64,000 bases of DNA from CAWJFP01 sp963842155 (GCA_963842155.1 CAWJFP010000016.1:16123-80122), one strand, 5' to 3'. Shown: positions 37,158 to 45,614, counted from the stretch's first letter. The notes: generated from the letters alone by a model not told the origin. Numbers and translations: made by a program.

Positions 37158-37772
37158 ATGGCTGGTGAGAAGCATTTAATTCCTGTTCGCGTCGATCCGA
37201 CGCCGTATCATGATGATCCGCCCAATGCTGATCTATTCTATCGCGTATTGGGACTCTATCTAGTTGCATGGGGTAGATTCGAGGGCCATTTCGTAGCGGA
37301 CCTATTGACGCTTTCCGTTCTTTCCTGGGGCACAACGCCAAAGCATGAATTGCCGCGCGCTTGGGCGAGGCGGGTCACTTTTTGGAAAGAAGCATTCAAA
37401 ACCTTGCCGCAATTAGCGCCGGTTAAAGCGGACGCGCTGGCGCTCATTTCAGATATTTTCGTCGCCTCGCGCGACCGAAGCATTCTTTTCCATGCCATGT
37501 GGGGCGGCTTTTTACCTTCAGAACCGCTGGCGCTTGAATTGATAAGCCTAAAATCGGAAGGCGACGAATTTGTCACCGGCAACATGCCCGTCACTTTGCA
37601 GTCGTTAGAGAGCATGTTGCGTGCTGCTAACACGCTTAACACCCGCCTGATCCCGATTTCGAATTTTCTCGGTTTCGTACGGCCACCGCCGCCAGACGCT
37701 CGTACAATTCTGCGACCAAGGGAATCCCTGTCCACTCCGCTTCGGCCTCGCCATTCTGCCAAGCGCAGATAA
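37158..37772 (+). CDS. Unknown soluble protein
   Basis: 204 residues. Helical first two thirds (DLFYRVLGLYLVAWGRFEGHFVADLLTLSVL ... WKEAFKTLPQLAPVKADALALISDIFVASRDRSILFHAMWGGF), resembling small uncharacterised proteins near restriction or phage islands. The last ~35 residues (RPPPPDARTILRPRESLSTPLR...) overlap a minus-strand frame (37636-37887) and look like readthrough, so the true end may have been lost. No function assignable. Confidence 0.5.
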   Translation: MAGEKHLIPVRVDPTPYHDDPPNADLFYRVLGLYLVAWGRFEGHFVADLLTLSVLSWGTTPKHELPRAWARRVTFWKEAFKTLPQLAPVKADALALISDIFVASRDRSILFHAMWGGFLPSEPLALELISLKSEGDEFVTGNMPVTLQSLESMLRAANTLNTRLIPISNFLGFVRPPPPDARTILRPRESLSTPLRPRHSAKRR

Positions 37773-37887
37773 GCTCCGCGCCTTCCTTGAGATCGTCGAA
37801 CGTCAATCCTGAGGGGATTACCAAATCAGGAAGCCACGCCCGCCATGCAGGCGCGGGGTGGAAGTCGCGGGTAGGCGTGACGTGCAT
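37636..37887 (-). CDS. Unknown small protein overlapping its convergent neighbour
   Basis: 83 residues: MHVTPTRDFHPAPAWRAWLPDLVIPSGLTFDDLKEGAELICAWQNGEAEAEWTGIPLVAELYERLAAV. Its composition is protein-like and the first 60 residues are more convincing than the tail of the opposing gene, which it overlaps by ~137 bases. Could be a remnant of an antitoxin-like or phage gene. Confidence 0.35.
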   Translation of the reverse strand: MHVTPTRDFHPAPAWRAWLPDLVIPSGLTFDDLKEGAELICAWQNGEAEAEWTGIPLVAELYERLAAVAVRNRENSKSGSGGC

Positions 37888-38421
37888 GGTTTTCGCAGCG
37901 ATGCTGCGTTAGTTCGCGCCGAAAGCAACCGATCTTAAGCCAAGACGGGAATTGCGATCTTCGCCAAATAACCCAATGGGCCAATTGGTGATGGACGATC
38001 TACCATCATGGATTAGGGCGCTTGTCCGGGCATTAGCCTTCCTTGGAGCGGTGGGTTTATCCGATAGCGGCGATCGAACGCGGCCTCGATATGTAGCCGT
38101 TGCTTCGTTAAAGGGAACACTCCCGAGTCGCATTTGGAACAAAGCTAAAACCTGTTAAGGGCCGAATCCGCGCATGGTGGGTCGCTTTGATTTCAACAAC
38201 GAAATAAGGTATTAGAGGCCGACGACGCCCTTGTACTTTAAGAGCCGGCAAAGGTAGAATCGTTCATGGATTGTACGCGGCTTTCCGGGCTGCCCTATCG
38301 CTTCCTTTGCGGCTCGCCCCCGGGAGCGTCGCCATGAACCGCGCCGCCCTGCGCGGCGCCAGCCCGGGCCGCATGGCGCTGTCTGCCGCCCGAGGCGGCG
38401 CTCTTCATCCGCCGCCGGATC
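37888..38421. other. Intergenic region before ftsK, right edge of low-GC block
   Basis: The first 300 bases stay AT-rich and hold only short overlapping frames, one with a hydrophobic helix (LPSWIRALVRALAFLGAVGLS, plus strand around 37,997-38,060), none convincing. From ~38,290 the GC content returns to the chromosomal level. Bases 38,376-38,421 read LPPEAALFIRRRI in the ftsK frame, so part of the true ftsK N-terminus lies here. Confidence 0.4.
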
Positions 38422-40770
38422 ATGGAGTTCGTGGGCGCGCTCGTCATCGGGCTCGGCTTCGCCATCCTCCTCGCCCTCATGAGCTACGACCCGGCCGATC
38501 CCTCCTTCGACCATGCCGTCGCCCGTCGCGCCCATAATCTCATCGGGCTGCCGGGCGCCTACGGCTCGGATCTGCTGCTGCAGGGCTTCGGCCTCGCCTC
38601 GACGCTTCTCGGCCTCGTCCTCGCGGGCTGGGGCTTTCGCTTGGCCGTGCAGCGGCGGGTCGGCGGGCTCGGCATCCGTCTCCTCCTCCTGCCGCTGCTG
38701 CTGCTGCTGGCCGCCGCCGCTTGCGCCTCGTTGCCGGCGCCCGCGAGCTGGCCCATCAAGACCGGCCTCGGCGGCTTCGCCGGCGCGCTCCTGCTCGGCA
38801 AGCTCGCGACCCTGGCCGCGATCGCGCGTCTCGGCCTCGACCAGCGCATCATGGGCGCCATCGCCGCGGTTCCGGCCGCGGGTCTGCTCATCTTCATCCT
38901 GGGCTTGCGCTGGGCGGAATATCGCGCCTTCATCCGCGCCTTCCTCTGGATCGCGAGCCTGGGCCGGCGCGGCGGCATCGAGGACGCCACCTGGCTCGGC
39001 AATATCCTGAGGCGCGGCCAAGCGGCGCTCGACCGGCTGCGGCAGAGCTTCCGCCGCGCCGCCTCGCCCATCGTGACCGACCACCTGGCGCCGCGCAGCC
39101 GCGCGGCGGAGCGGCGCGAGCCCGCCTTCGATGGCGAGGCGATGCCGGCGCGCGAGGCGGCGCTCGCCGGCCCGCTGATCGAGCCGCGTGCGATGAACCC
39201 GCGCAAGAAGCGCCCGACCGCGCCCAAGCAGGCGAGCTTCGATCTCGCCTCGGGCGACGAGTACCAGCTCCCGCCGCTCGATCTCCTCACGGCGCCTCCC
39301 GAGAATCGCCAGTCGGAGAGGGTCAACGAGGACGCGCTCGAGCAGAACGCGCGGTTGCTCGAATCGGTGCTGGAGGATTTCGGCGTCAAGGGCCGGGTGG
39401 TGAAGGTGCGGCCGGGGCCGGTCGTGACCTTGTACGAGCTCGAGCCCGCGCCCGGCACCAAATCCTCGCGCGTCATCAGCCTGGCCGACGACATCGCCCG
39501 CTCGATGAGCTCGATCTCGGTGCGCGTGGCCGTGGTGCCCGGGCGCAACGCGCTCGGCATCGAGCTGCCCAACTTGCGGCGCGAGATGGTGTATCTCCGC
39601 GAGCTGCTCGCGGCCGAGACCTACGAGCGGGCGCCGGCGCGCCTCACCCTCGTGCTCGGCAAGGACATCGCCGGCGCGCCCGTCATCACCGATCTCGCGC
39701 GCATGCCGCATCTCCTCATCGCCGGCACCACGGGCTCGGGCAAGTCGGTCGCCATCAACACCATGATCCTCTCGCTGCTCTACCGCCTGCCGCCGAGCCA
39801 GTGCAAATTCATCATGATCGATCCCAAGATGCTGGAGCTGTCGGTCTATGACGGCATCCCGCATCTGCTGACGCCGGTGGTGACCGAGCCCAAGAAGGCG
39901 GTGGTGGCGCTCAAATGGACCGTGCGCGCGATGGAGGAGCGCTACCGCGCCATGTCGATCCTCGGCGTGCGCAACGTGCAGGGCTACAACCTCAGGCTCG
40001 AGGAGGCGAGGCGCAAGGGCGAGGTGCTGCAGCGCCGCGTGCAGACCGGCTTCGATCCCGAAACCGGCAAGCCCATCATCGAGGAGCAGCCGCTCGATCT
40101 CGAGCCCCTGCCTTTGATCGTGGTGGTGGTGGACGAATTCGCCGATCTCATGCTGGTGGCCGGCAAGGAGATCGAGGCCGCGGTGCAACGCCTCTCCCAG
40201 ATGGCGCGCGCCGCCGGCATCCATCTCATCATGGCGACGCAGCGACCCTCGGTCGACGTCATCACCGGCACGATCAAGGCCAATTTCCCCACCCGCGTGA
40301 GCTTCCAGGTGACCTCGCGCATCGACAGCCGCACCATCCTCGGCGAATCCGGCGCCGAGCAGCTCCTCGGCCAGGGCGACATGCTCTATATGGCCGGCGG
40401 CGGGCGCATCAGCCGCGTCCACGGCCCCTTCGTGCGCGACGACGAGGTCGAGCAGGTGGTGCGCTTCTTGAAAGCGCAGGGCGATCCCGCCTATATCGAG
40501 GAGGTCACGGAGGAGCAAGGCGAGGACGGCTTCCTCGGCGACGAGCTCGAGGGCGAAGGCTCGGGCGACGCGCTGTACGACCAGGCGGTCGCCCTCGTCT
40601 GCCGCGAACGCAAGGCCTCGACCAGCTTCGTGCAGCGCCATCTCCAGATCGGCTATAACCGAGCCGCGCGGATCATCGAGCGGATGGAGATCGAGGGCGT
40701 GGTGAGCCAGGCGAACCATGTCGGCAAGCGCGAAGTGCTGGCGCGCAATATCGAGAGCCGCGAAGACTGA
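38422..40770 (+). CDS. ftsK: FtsK/SpoIIIE-type DNA translocase
   Basis: 782 residues from ATG 38422; the frame stays protein-like upstream (LPPEAALFIRRRI), so the native start is probably earlier and the upstream frame may be disturbed. Four membrane helices fill the first ~170 residues. A linker follows, then the motor: Walker A GTTGSGKS at ~435-442, Walker B VVVVDEFADLM, and a C-terminal gamma winged helix (STSFVQRHLQIGYNRAARIIERMEIEGVV) that reads KOPS. Pumps chromosomal DNA during division. Upstream of lolA as in related genomes. Confidence 0.95.
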   Translation: MEFVGALVIGLGFAILLALMSYDPADPSFDHAVARRAHNLIGLPGAYGSDLLLQGFGLASTLLGLVLAGWGFRLAVQRRVGGLGIRLLLLPLLLLLAAAACASLPAPASWPIKTGLGGFAGALLLGKLATLAAIARLGLDQRIMGAIAAVPAAGLLIFILGLRWAEYRAFIRAFLWIASLGRRGGIEDATWLGNILRRGQAALDRLRQSFRRAASPIVTDHLAPRSRAAERREPAFDGEAMPAREAALAGPLIEPRAMNPRKKRPTAPKQASFDLASGDEYQLPPLDLLTAPPENRQSERVNEDALEQNARLLESVLEDFGVKGRVVKVRPGPVVTLYELEPAPGTKSSRVISLADDIARSMSSISVRVAVVPGRNALGIELPNLRREMVYLRELLAAETYERAPARLTLVLGKDIAGAPVITDLARMPHLLIAGTTGSGKSVAINTMILSLLYRLPPSQCKFIMIDPKMLELSVYDGIPHLLTPVVTEPKKAVVALKWTVRAMEERYRAMSILGVRNVQGYNLRLEEARRKGEVLQRRVQTGFDPETGKPIIEEQPLDLEPLPLIVVVVDEFADLMLVAGKEIEAAVQRLSQMARAAGIHLIMATQRPSVDVITGTIKANFPTRVSFQVTSRIDSRTILGESGAEQLLGQGDMLYMAGGGRISRVHGPFVRDDEVEQVVRFLKAQGDPAYIEEVTEEQGEDGFLGDELEGEGSGDALYDQAVALVCRERKASTSFVQRHLQIGYNRAARIIERMEIEGVVSQANHVGKREVLARNIESRED

Positions 40771-40852
40771 CCTTCGAAGCGCCGCAATTCCGGGACATCG
40801 ATTGGCCGCAGGCGGTCCGGCCCGTGGGCCGGCAGCGAGAGATGGCGGGAGC

Positions 40853-41854
40853 ATGAGGATGCGCAGCTTGACGATCTTGTTATTGGCGGCCGGGCTCACG
40901 GCGTCGCTGTCCGCAACCGCGATGGCCGGGGCCGCGGCGACCGTGACCGCAACGGCCAAGGCCGTGGCCGATGCGCCCCTTAGCGGCATGACGGGCAATG
41001 CCGCGACGGGCAATGCCGCGACGGCGCCGGCGACGACGGCGCCCAGCGGCGCGACGCCACCGAGCGGCTCGACGGCGCCGGCCACGGGAACGACGCCCGC
41101 CACGACCCCCGGCGCGACGACAGCCGCGCCGACGAGCACGGCTCCCGCCGCGCCCGCCGCGCCGAAGCCCGCGCCCGCTGCGACGACGCCAAGCCTAACC
41201 GCCGCGACGGCTCCCGCGGCGGCCGCTATGCCCGCGCCCGCAACGGCGGCGCCGGCAACCGGCGCCGCGCAGGCACCAGCCGCGCCGGCTCATGGTTCGG
41301 GTCTGAGCCCCGCCGATCAGGCCATCGTCGAGCGCGTCGAGAAATATCTCAACTCGATCCACACGCTCTCGGCGCGCTTCGTGCAAGTGAACGCCGACGG
41401 CCGCAGCCGCGAGGGCGAGGTCTATCTATCGCGGCCGGGCAAGCTGCGCGTGCAATATGACCCGCCCGATCCGCTGCTGATGATCGCGAGCGGCATCTAC
41501 CTCTCGATCTACGACCCCGAGCTCAAGCACACGACCTTTCTGCCCATCGAATCGACGCCGGCCTGGTTCCTCATCCAGGACAAGGTCATGCTCGGCCTGG
41601 GCATCTCGGTCAGCAAGGTCGAGCATGCGGCCGACGCCATCCGCGTCACCCTGCATGAGACCGGCCATCCCGAGAGCGGCCGGCTCACGCTCGTCTTCAG
41701 CGACCAGCCCCTCCAGCTGCGTAAATGGACGGTGATCGACAACAACGGCAAGCCGATCAACGTGGCGCTCAACAACGCGATCTTCGACACCAAGCTCGAC
41801 CCCAACCTCTTCAAGTTCGTCGAGCCGACCTCGCCCGGCCGCGAGCTGCATTAG
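40853..41854 (+). CDS. lolA: LolA-like outer-membrane lipoprotein carrier with long Ala/Thr/Pro linker
   Basis: 333 residues, about 120 longer than usual. A signal peptide (to about residue 25) is followed by ~125 residues of almost pure Ala/Thr/Pro/Gly, then a LolA domain from about 150: LSPADQAIVERVEKYLNSIHTLSARFVQVNADGRSREGEVYLSRPGKLRVQYDPP, LISIY-like DPELKHTTF and the end FDTKLDPNLFKFVEP. It carries lipoproteins across the periplasm. The low-complexity linker is discussed as a finding. A start at 40859 (second ATG) is possible. Confidence 0.88.
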   Translation: MRMRSLTILLLAAGLTASLSATAMAGAAATVTATAKAVADAPLSGMTGNAATGNAATAPATTAPSGATPPSGSTAPATGTTPATTPGATTAAPTSTAPAAPAAPKPAPAATTPSLTAATAPAAAAMPAPATAAPATGAAQAPAAPAHGSGLSPADQAIVERVEKYLNSIHTLSARFVQVNADGRSREGEVYLSRPGKLRVQYDPPDPLLMIASGIYLSIYDPELKHTTFLPIESTPAWFLIQDKVMLGLGISVSKVEHAADAIRVTLHETGHPESGRLTLVFSDQPLQLRKWTVIDNNGKPINVALNNAIFDTKLDPNLFKFVEPTSPGRELH

Positions 41855-41873
41855 GCGTTCCGCGCTGCCGCGA

Positions 41874-42086
41874 TCAGCGCCGGAAGGCCACCTTCGGCAA
41901 TCCGGATTGCCGCCTCATCGAGGCGAAAGTCTGCGGCAGGATATCGTCGTTCATCCCATGGACCGCGACCGTGACAAGCCACTGTCGTCCCGAATGGGTG
42001 CCTACATATTGGCGATGGCTTCCCTTTTGTCGAAGGAGGGTGAAGCCGTGCTCCTCCAATATCGCGATGAGATCGCGATATTTCAC
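41874..42086 (-). CDS. hicA: HicA-type mRNA interferase toxin
   Basis: 70 residues: MKYRDLIAILEEHGFTLLRQKGSHRQYVG, with the catalytic His in GSHRQY, then a VAVHGMNDDILPQTFASMRRQSGL end typical of HicA. It is a double-stranded-RNA-binding-fold RNase that cleaves mRNA. The start overlaps the hicB stop by four bases, so antitoxin is translated first. Confidence 0.9.
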   Translation of the reverse strand: MKYRDLIAILEEHGFTLLRQKGSHRQYVGTHSGRQWLVTVAVHGMNDDILPQTFASMRRQSGLPKVAFRR

Positions 42087-42391
42087 GCCGCGCAGGGAAT
42101 GAGGAATTCGGCGCGCGTCTTGTCGTCCGGACCGCTTTGGCGGCTGAGCATTGTGCGGACGACGTGGAAGAGAAATTTCAGACGTAAGGACAGCGGCACG
42201 CTGCGGCGCAGGAAGCGTTCTCTCTCGGCTCGGGGCAATTCATGCAGGCTTTCGAGATAGAGTTCGATCGCCTCGTTGAGCGAGCGAAACACTTCCTCGA
42301 GCGAACCGCCTTGCACCGCGATATCGAGATCGAGACAGATCGCTTCCCAGCGGCCGGGCTGGCCTTCGGCATAGCATTTCAGGGTCCGCAT
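42083..42391 (-). CDS. hicB: HicB-type antitoxin
   Basis: 102 residues: MRTLKCYAEGQPGRWEAICLDLDIAVQGGSLEEVFRSLNEAIELYLESLHEL is the HicB partial RNase H fold. A C-terminal extension (LRLKFLFHVVRTMLSRQ...) replaces the usual DNA-binding domain. Its 5' end and upstream region are included in a 67-bp direct duplication (see repeats). Order hicB-hicA, antitoxin first, is one of the two known arrangements. Confidence 0.88.
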   Translation of the reverse strand: MRTLKCYAEGQPGRWEAICLDLDIAVQGGSLEEVFRSLNEAIELYLESLHELPRAERERFLRRSVPLSLRLKFLFHVVRTMLSRQSGPDDKTRAEFLIPCAA

Positions 42392-42440
42392 CCCACGCCT
42401 CCTCGAATGGCAGGGCAGTCTTGCAAGCCAACCCGGAATC
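42374..42440. repeat. 67-bp direct repeat, copy 1 (covers hicB start)
   Basis: Begins gcatttcagggtccgcatcc and ends ccaacccggaatc. Identical to 42471-42537. It contains the first six codons of hicB (minus strand, MRTLKC) and the upstream ~50 bases. Confidence 0.9.
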
Positions 42441-42470
42441 GGCACGCGCGGCGGGCAAGCGGAATCGGGC

Positions 42471-42537
42471 GCATTTCAGGGTCCGCATCCCACGCCTCCT
42501 CGAATGGCAGGGCAGTCTTGCAAGCCAACCCGGAATC
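42471..42537. repeat. 67-bp direct repeat, copy 2
   Basis: Exact second copy of 42374-42440 with 30 bp between, giving a 97-bp period. It carries a second, non-productive MRTLKC start on the minus strand that soon diverges. Confidence 0.9.
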
Positions 42538-42619
42538 TGGCATCGCGCTTGGCCTTGGGCAAGCGGCCAATCGGCTGCTGCTCTTGCATCGGCGCGCGGC
42601 GCCATGCTAGCGAGGAGCC

Positions 42620-43402
42620 ATGGCCGATAATCCCCGTCCGCTGGTAGGCTTGCCCGCCTGCGTCTGGCCCATCAGCGGCCATTCCTTCCATGCCGTCAAC
42701 GAGCGTTACGTCAGGGCGGTGGCCGAGGCGGTCGGCGCGCTCCCGCTGATCATACCGGCGTTGGGCGAGGCGCATGATGCGGCGGACCTCGTGGCGCGTC
42801 TCGACGGCCTCTTGCTCACCGGCAGCCCGTCGAACGTCGAGCCGCATCTTTATGACGGGCCGCCGAGCATCGCGGGCACGCGGCATGATCCGCATCGCGA
42901 CGCCACCACGCTGCCGCTGATCCGCGAGGCGCTGCGCGCGGGCCTGCCGCTCCTCGCCATCTGCCGCGGCCATCAGGAGCTCAATGTGGCGCTCGGCGGC
43001 AGCCTGCATCAGCGCGTCCATGAGCTGCCGGGCAGGCTCGACCATCGCCGCCCGCAGGACGCGCCGCTCGAGGAGCAATATGGTCCGCGCCACAAGGTCT
43101 CGCTGGCGCCGGGCGGCTTCCTCCATCGCCTCGCCGGCCGGGACGAGCTCACCGTCAATTCGCTCCACGCCCAGGCGATCGACCGGCTCGCCCCCGGCCT
43201 CGTGGTGGAGGCGGTCGCCCCCGACGGCATCGTCGAGGCGGTGCGCGTCGCCGACGCGCCGGGCTTCGCGCTCGGGCTGCAATGGCATCCCGAATGGCGC
43301 GCAACCGAGGATGGCTTCTCGCGCGCGCTCTTCGGCGTCTTTCGCGCGGCGGTCGAGGAGCATGCGCAAAAGCGTCGGCGTGCCGCAGAGCTGGCTGCCT
43401 GA
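42620..43402 (+). CDS. Gamma-glutamyl-gamma-aminobutyrate hydrolase-like (class I glutamine amidotransferase)
   Basis: 260 residues. PuuD/YmgE-type peptidase C26: LLTGSPSNVEPHLY, nucleophile Cys in LAICRGHQELNVALGG (~residue 115), His in LQWHPEWRA near 230 and the following Glu. It hydrolyses gamma-glutamyl amides such as gamma-Glu-GABA in putrescine breakdown, although many homologues have other gamma-glutamyl substrates. No puu genes nearby. The start has GCGAGGAGCC upstream. Confidence 0.88.
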   Translation: MADNPRPLVGLPACVWPISGHSFHAVNERYVRAVAEAVGALPLIIPALGEAHDAADLVARLDGLLLTGSPSNVEPHLYDGPPSIAGTRHDPHRDATTLPLIREALRAGLPLLAICRGHQELNVALGGSLHQRVHELPGRLDHRRPQDAPLEEQYGPRHKVSLAPGGFLHRLAGRDELTVNSLHAQAIDRLAPGLVVEAVAPDGIVEAVRVADAPGFALGLQWHPEWRATEDGFSRALFGVFRAAVEEHAQKRRRAAELAA

Positions 43403-43481
43403 GCATTGCGTCTGGTGCATATCAGCATCCCACATATGCCATGGCGAATCGACCGACGGATGACTATGTGAGTCCCATGTC

Positions 43482-43588
43482 GGTAGACGCCGCAAAGGCG
43501 GCTACCGTACGAGGGCGTCTCCCCTGGCGCCCTCGGGCTCCCATTCAGGAGCTTCGAACGCCCGGTCTCCCCCCCTGACCGGGCGTTC
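43482..43588 (+). ncRNA. Candidate structured RNA: four consecutive hairpins
   Basis: The gap before the reductase gene encodes four adjacent hairpins: 43482-43506 (GGTA..GCCGC / GCGGC..TACC), 43511-43534 (GAGGGCG / CGCCCTC), 43537-43552 (GCTCC / GGAGC), and 43556-43588 with a perfect 12-bp stem (GAACGCCCGGTC / GACCGGGCGTTC) and a C-rich loop TCCCCCCCT. Only ~8 bases or fewer separate neighbours. A 45-codon frame (ATG 43441) overlaps them but looks unproteinlike. It may be a cis-regulatory leader of the 43732-46304 operon or a stand-alone RNA ending in the last stem. No known riboswitch family recognised. Confidence 0.5.
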
Positions 43589-43731
43589 GCTTATCCGGCC
43601 TCTGGCGATCTCGTCGCGACCCGCCTTTCGCCTTCGGCATGGCTTGAAAATTCGCGGCGGCGGTGCGAAGTTTCCCGGCACCGCGCTGTCCCCCGTCATC
43701 CGCCCGGCGCCCGGAGCCTGCCTCGAGCCGC

Positions 43732-44760
43732 ATGTCCTTCACGGTCACCATCCGCCGGCACGACCGGCCCATCGAGGTCGAGGCGGGCGAGACCATCCTG
43801 CAGGCGGCGCTCGCGGCGGGAATCGCCTATCCCCATGGCTGCCAGTCGGGCAATTGCGGCGCCTGCAAGTCGCGCCTCTACCGGGGCGAGATCGAGCTGG
43901 CGCCCTATTCGGACTATGCCCTCACCGAGGAGGAGCGCGGCCACGGCCTCATCCTCGCCTGCCGCGCCATGCCTTTCTCGGATGCCGAGGTCGCCTGGCT
44001 CGAGCCGGACGAGGTCGTGGCGCACCCCTTGCGGCGCATGACCTGCCGCGTCGAGCGGCTCGAGGATGCCACGCACGACATCAAGCGTCTCGGCTTGCGC
44101 ATCGAGACGGGCGGCCCCTTCACCTTCTCGGCCGGGCAATATGCCAAGCTAAGCTTCGCCGGCCGGCCGGCGCGCGATTTCTCCATGGCCAATCCCCCGC
44201 ACGAGGAGCTGCTCGAGTTCCATATCCGCCGCGTCGCGGGCGGCGCCGCCTCGAACTACGCCGCCGAGCGGCTGACGCTCGGCGAGACGCTCCTGGTCGA
44301 GGGGCCCTACGGCTCGGCTTGCTTGCGCGAAATGCATACGGGACCCATTCTGGCGATGGCCGGCGGCTCGGGCCTGGCGCCGATCAAGTCGATCGTCGAG
44401 ACCGCCTTGCGCCGCGGCGCGGTGCAGCCCATCCATCTCTATTTCGGCGCGCGCGCCGAGCGCGACCTCTATCTCGAGGATCATTTCCGCGCCCTTGCCG
44501 CGCGTCACCCCAATCTGCGCTTCGTGACCGTGCTGTCCGAGCCGCAGGGGCCTACCCGCCGCCGCACGGGCTATCTTCATGACGCCGTCAAGGCGGACCT
44601 GGCCGAGCTCGACGGCTTCAAATTCTACATCGCCGGCCCGCCCGTCATGGTCGAGGCGGCGACGGCCTGGCTGCGCCGGCGCGGCGTGCCGCCCGAGGAT
44701 ATCCATGCCGACGCCTTCTATACGGAGGCCGAGAAGCTTGCGCTGACGGCGCCCGCGTGA
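43732..44760 (+). CDS. PaaE-like ferredoxin-NAD(P)H reductase
   Basis: 342 residues from ATG 43732. The N-terminal plant-type [2Fe-2S] ferredoxin has Cys37, 42, 45 and 77 (C-x4-C-x2-C...C). A ferredoxin-reductase FAD domain (RDFSMANPPHE, FAD-binding R-x-F-S) and an NAD-binding domain (MAGGSGLAPIKSIV, then FYIAGPPVMVEAA) follow. This order, ferredoxin first, is that of electron-transfer components of oxygenases such as xylene/methane/phenol reductases. Sixteen bases from the di-iron gene, so it is almost certainly its electron donor. An upstream ATG at 43663 is less likely. Confidence 0.92.
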   Translation: MSFTVTIRRHDRPIEVEAGETILQAALAAGIAYPHGCQSGNCGACKSRLYRGEIELAPYSDYALTEEERGHGLILACRAMPFSDAEVAWLEPDEVVAHPLRRMTCRVERLEDATHDIKRLGLRIETGGPFTFSAGQYAKLSFAGRPARDFSMANPPHEELLEFHIRRVAGGAASNYAAERLTLGETLLVEGPYGSACLREMHTGPILAMAGGSGLAPIKSIVETALRRGAVQPIHLYFGARAERDLYLEDHFRALAARHPNLRFVTVLSEPQGPTRRRTGYLHDAVKADLAELDGFKFYIAGPPVMVEAATAWLRRRGVPPEDIHADAFYTEAEKLALTAPA

Positions 44761-44776
44761 GCATGGGTAGAAAGGG

Positions 44777-45478
44777 ATGACCGCCGCGAAGAAGCCGGAG
44801 GTGCGCACCGCGCGCGAGCTCATGGAGCAGCCCGAGGAGTTCCAGGAGGCCGTGCGCAAGATCGTCATCAGCCACGCGGTCAACGAGCTCTACGGCGCCG
44901 AGGTGATCGACGAGCCGGCGATCGCGCTCGCGCCCACGCCCTACGACAAATGGCTCACCTGCCGCATCGCCATGGAGGAATACGGCCATCATGTGCGCTT
45001 CCGCGAGCTGGGCGAGGAAATCGGCGTGCCGCCCGAGAAGATGACGCCCAAGGCGAAACGGCCGCTCAATATCTTCGACGATCCGCTGGGCAGCTGGGAG
45101 GAGTTCTGCGTCATCAAGCTGCTCGGCGACCTCGCCGAGATCCTGCAGGTCGAGGATCTGCTTCATTGCAGCTTCCATCCCTTGCGCAACCTCGCGCGCA
45201 TGACCATGCCGGAGGAGCGCTTCCACGCCCAGTTCGGCAAGGACAAGACCACCGAGCTGGTGGCGCGGCGCGAGGGGCGGCGCAAGGTGCAGGAGGCGCT
45301 CGACCGCCGCTTCCAGGCGATGCCCGCCTTCTTCGGCCGCTCGGAATCGCGCAACAACGAGATCTTCCGCAAATGGGGCATCAAGCAGCGCACCAACGAC
45401 GAGATGCGCGCCGACTATATCGCGCGCGTGGCTGCCAACGTGGCCGAGCTGGGCCTGCGCATGCCCGCGCTGCCGTGA
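44777..45478 (+). CDS. PaaA/PaaC-like ferritin-fold di-iron protein (phenylacetic acid catabolic family)
   Basis: 233 residues, a soluble four-helix di-iron carboxylate protein. Metal ligands expected from the pattern: Glu37 or Glu42 in NELYGAE, Glu68-x-x-His71 in EEYGHH, Glu121 in LAEIL, and Glu147-x-x-His150 in EERFHAQF. The match is to the phenylacetate-CoA epoxidase family (PF05138-type). No other paa subunit (PaaB, C, D) is present in the window, so this is a minimal oxygenase with its reductase partner just upstream. Substrate unknown. Confidence 0.87.
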   Translation: MTAAKKPEVRTARELMEQPEEFQEAVRKIVISHAVNELYGAEVIDEPAIALAPTPYDKWLTCRIAMEEYGHHVRFRELGEEIGVPPEKMTPKAKRPLNIFDDPLGSWEEFCVIKLLGDLAEILQVEDLLHCSFHPLRNLARMTMPEERFHAQFGKDKTTELVARREGRRKVQEALDRRFQAMPAFFGRSESRNNEIFRKWGIKQRTNDEMRADYIARVAANVAELGLRMPALP

Positions 45479-45614
45479 GACGCGAGAAAATCTGAGGGCC
45501 GAGGCATTAGCCTCCGGCGAGAGCCTAATGGGGGCCCCGCGAGCGAAGTCGAGCGGAGCCAAGGTCTGCGGACGCGGACCGCCAGCGATTGAGGCAAGAA
45601 AGAGTGGAGAAGAT

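Noticed and set aside
38212..41139. Very long open frame on the minus strand opposite ftsK and lolA (~975 codons)
   Set aside because: A shadow of high-GC codon usage in ftsK; low-complexity Arg/Glu/His/Ala composition and no protein-family features.
43441..43578. 45-codon frame overlapping the four-hairpin region
   Set aside because: No ribosome-binding site of note, Arg/Pro-rich composition set by the stem sequences; more likely non-coding, though a leader peptide is not excluded.
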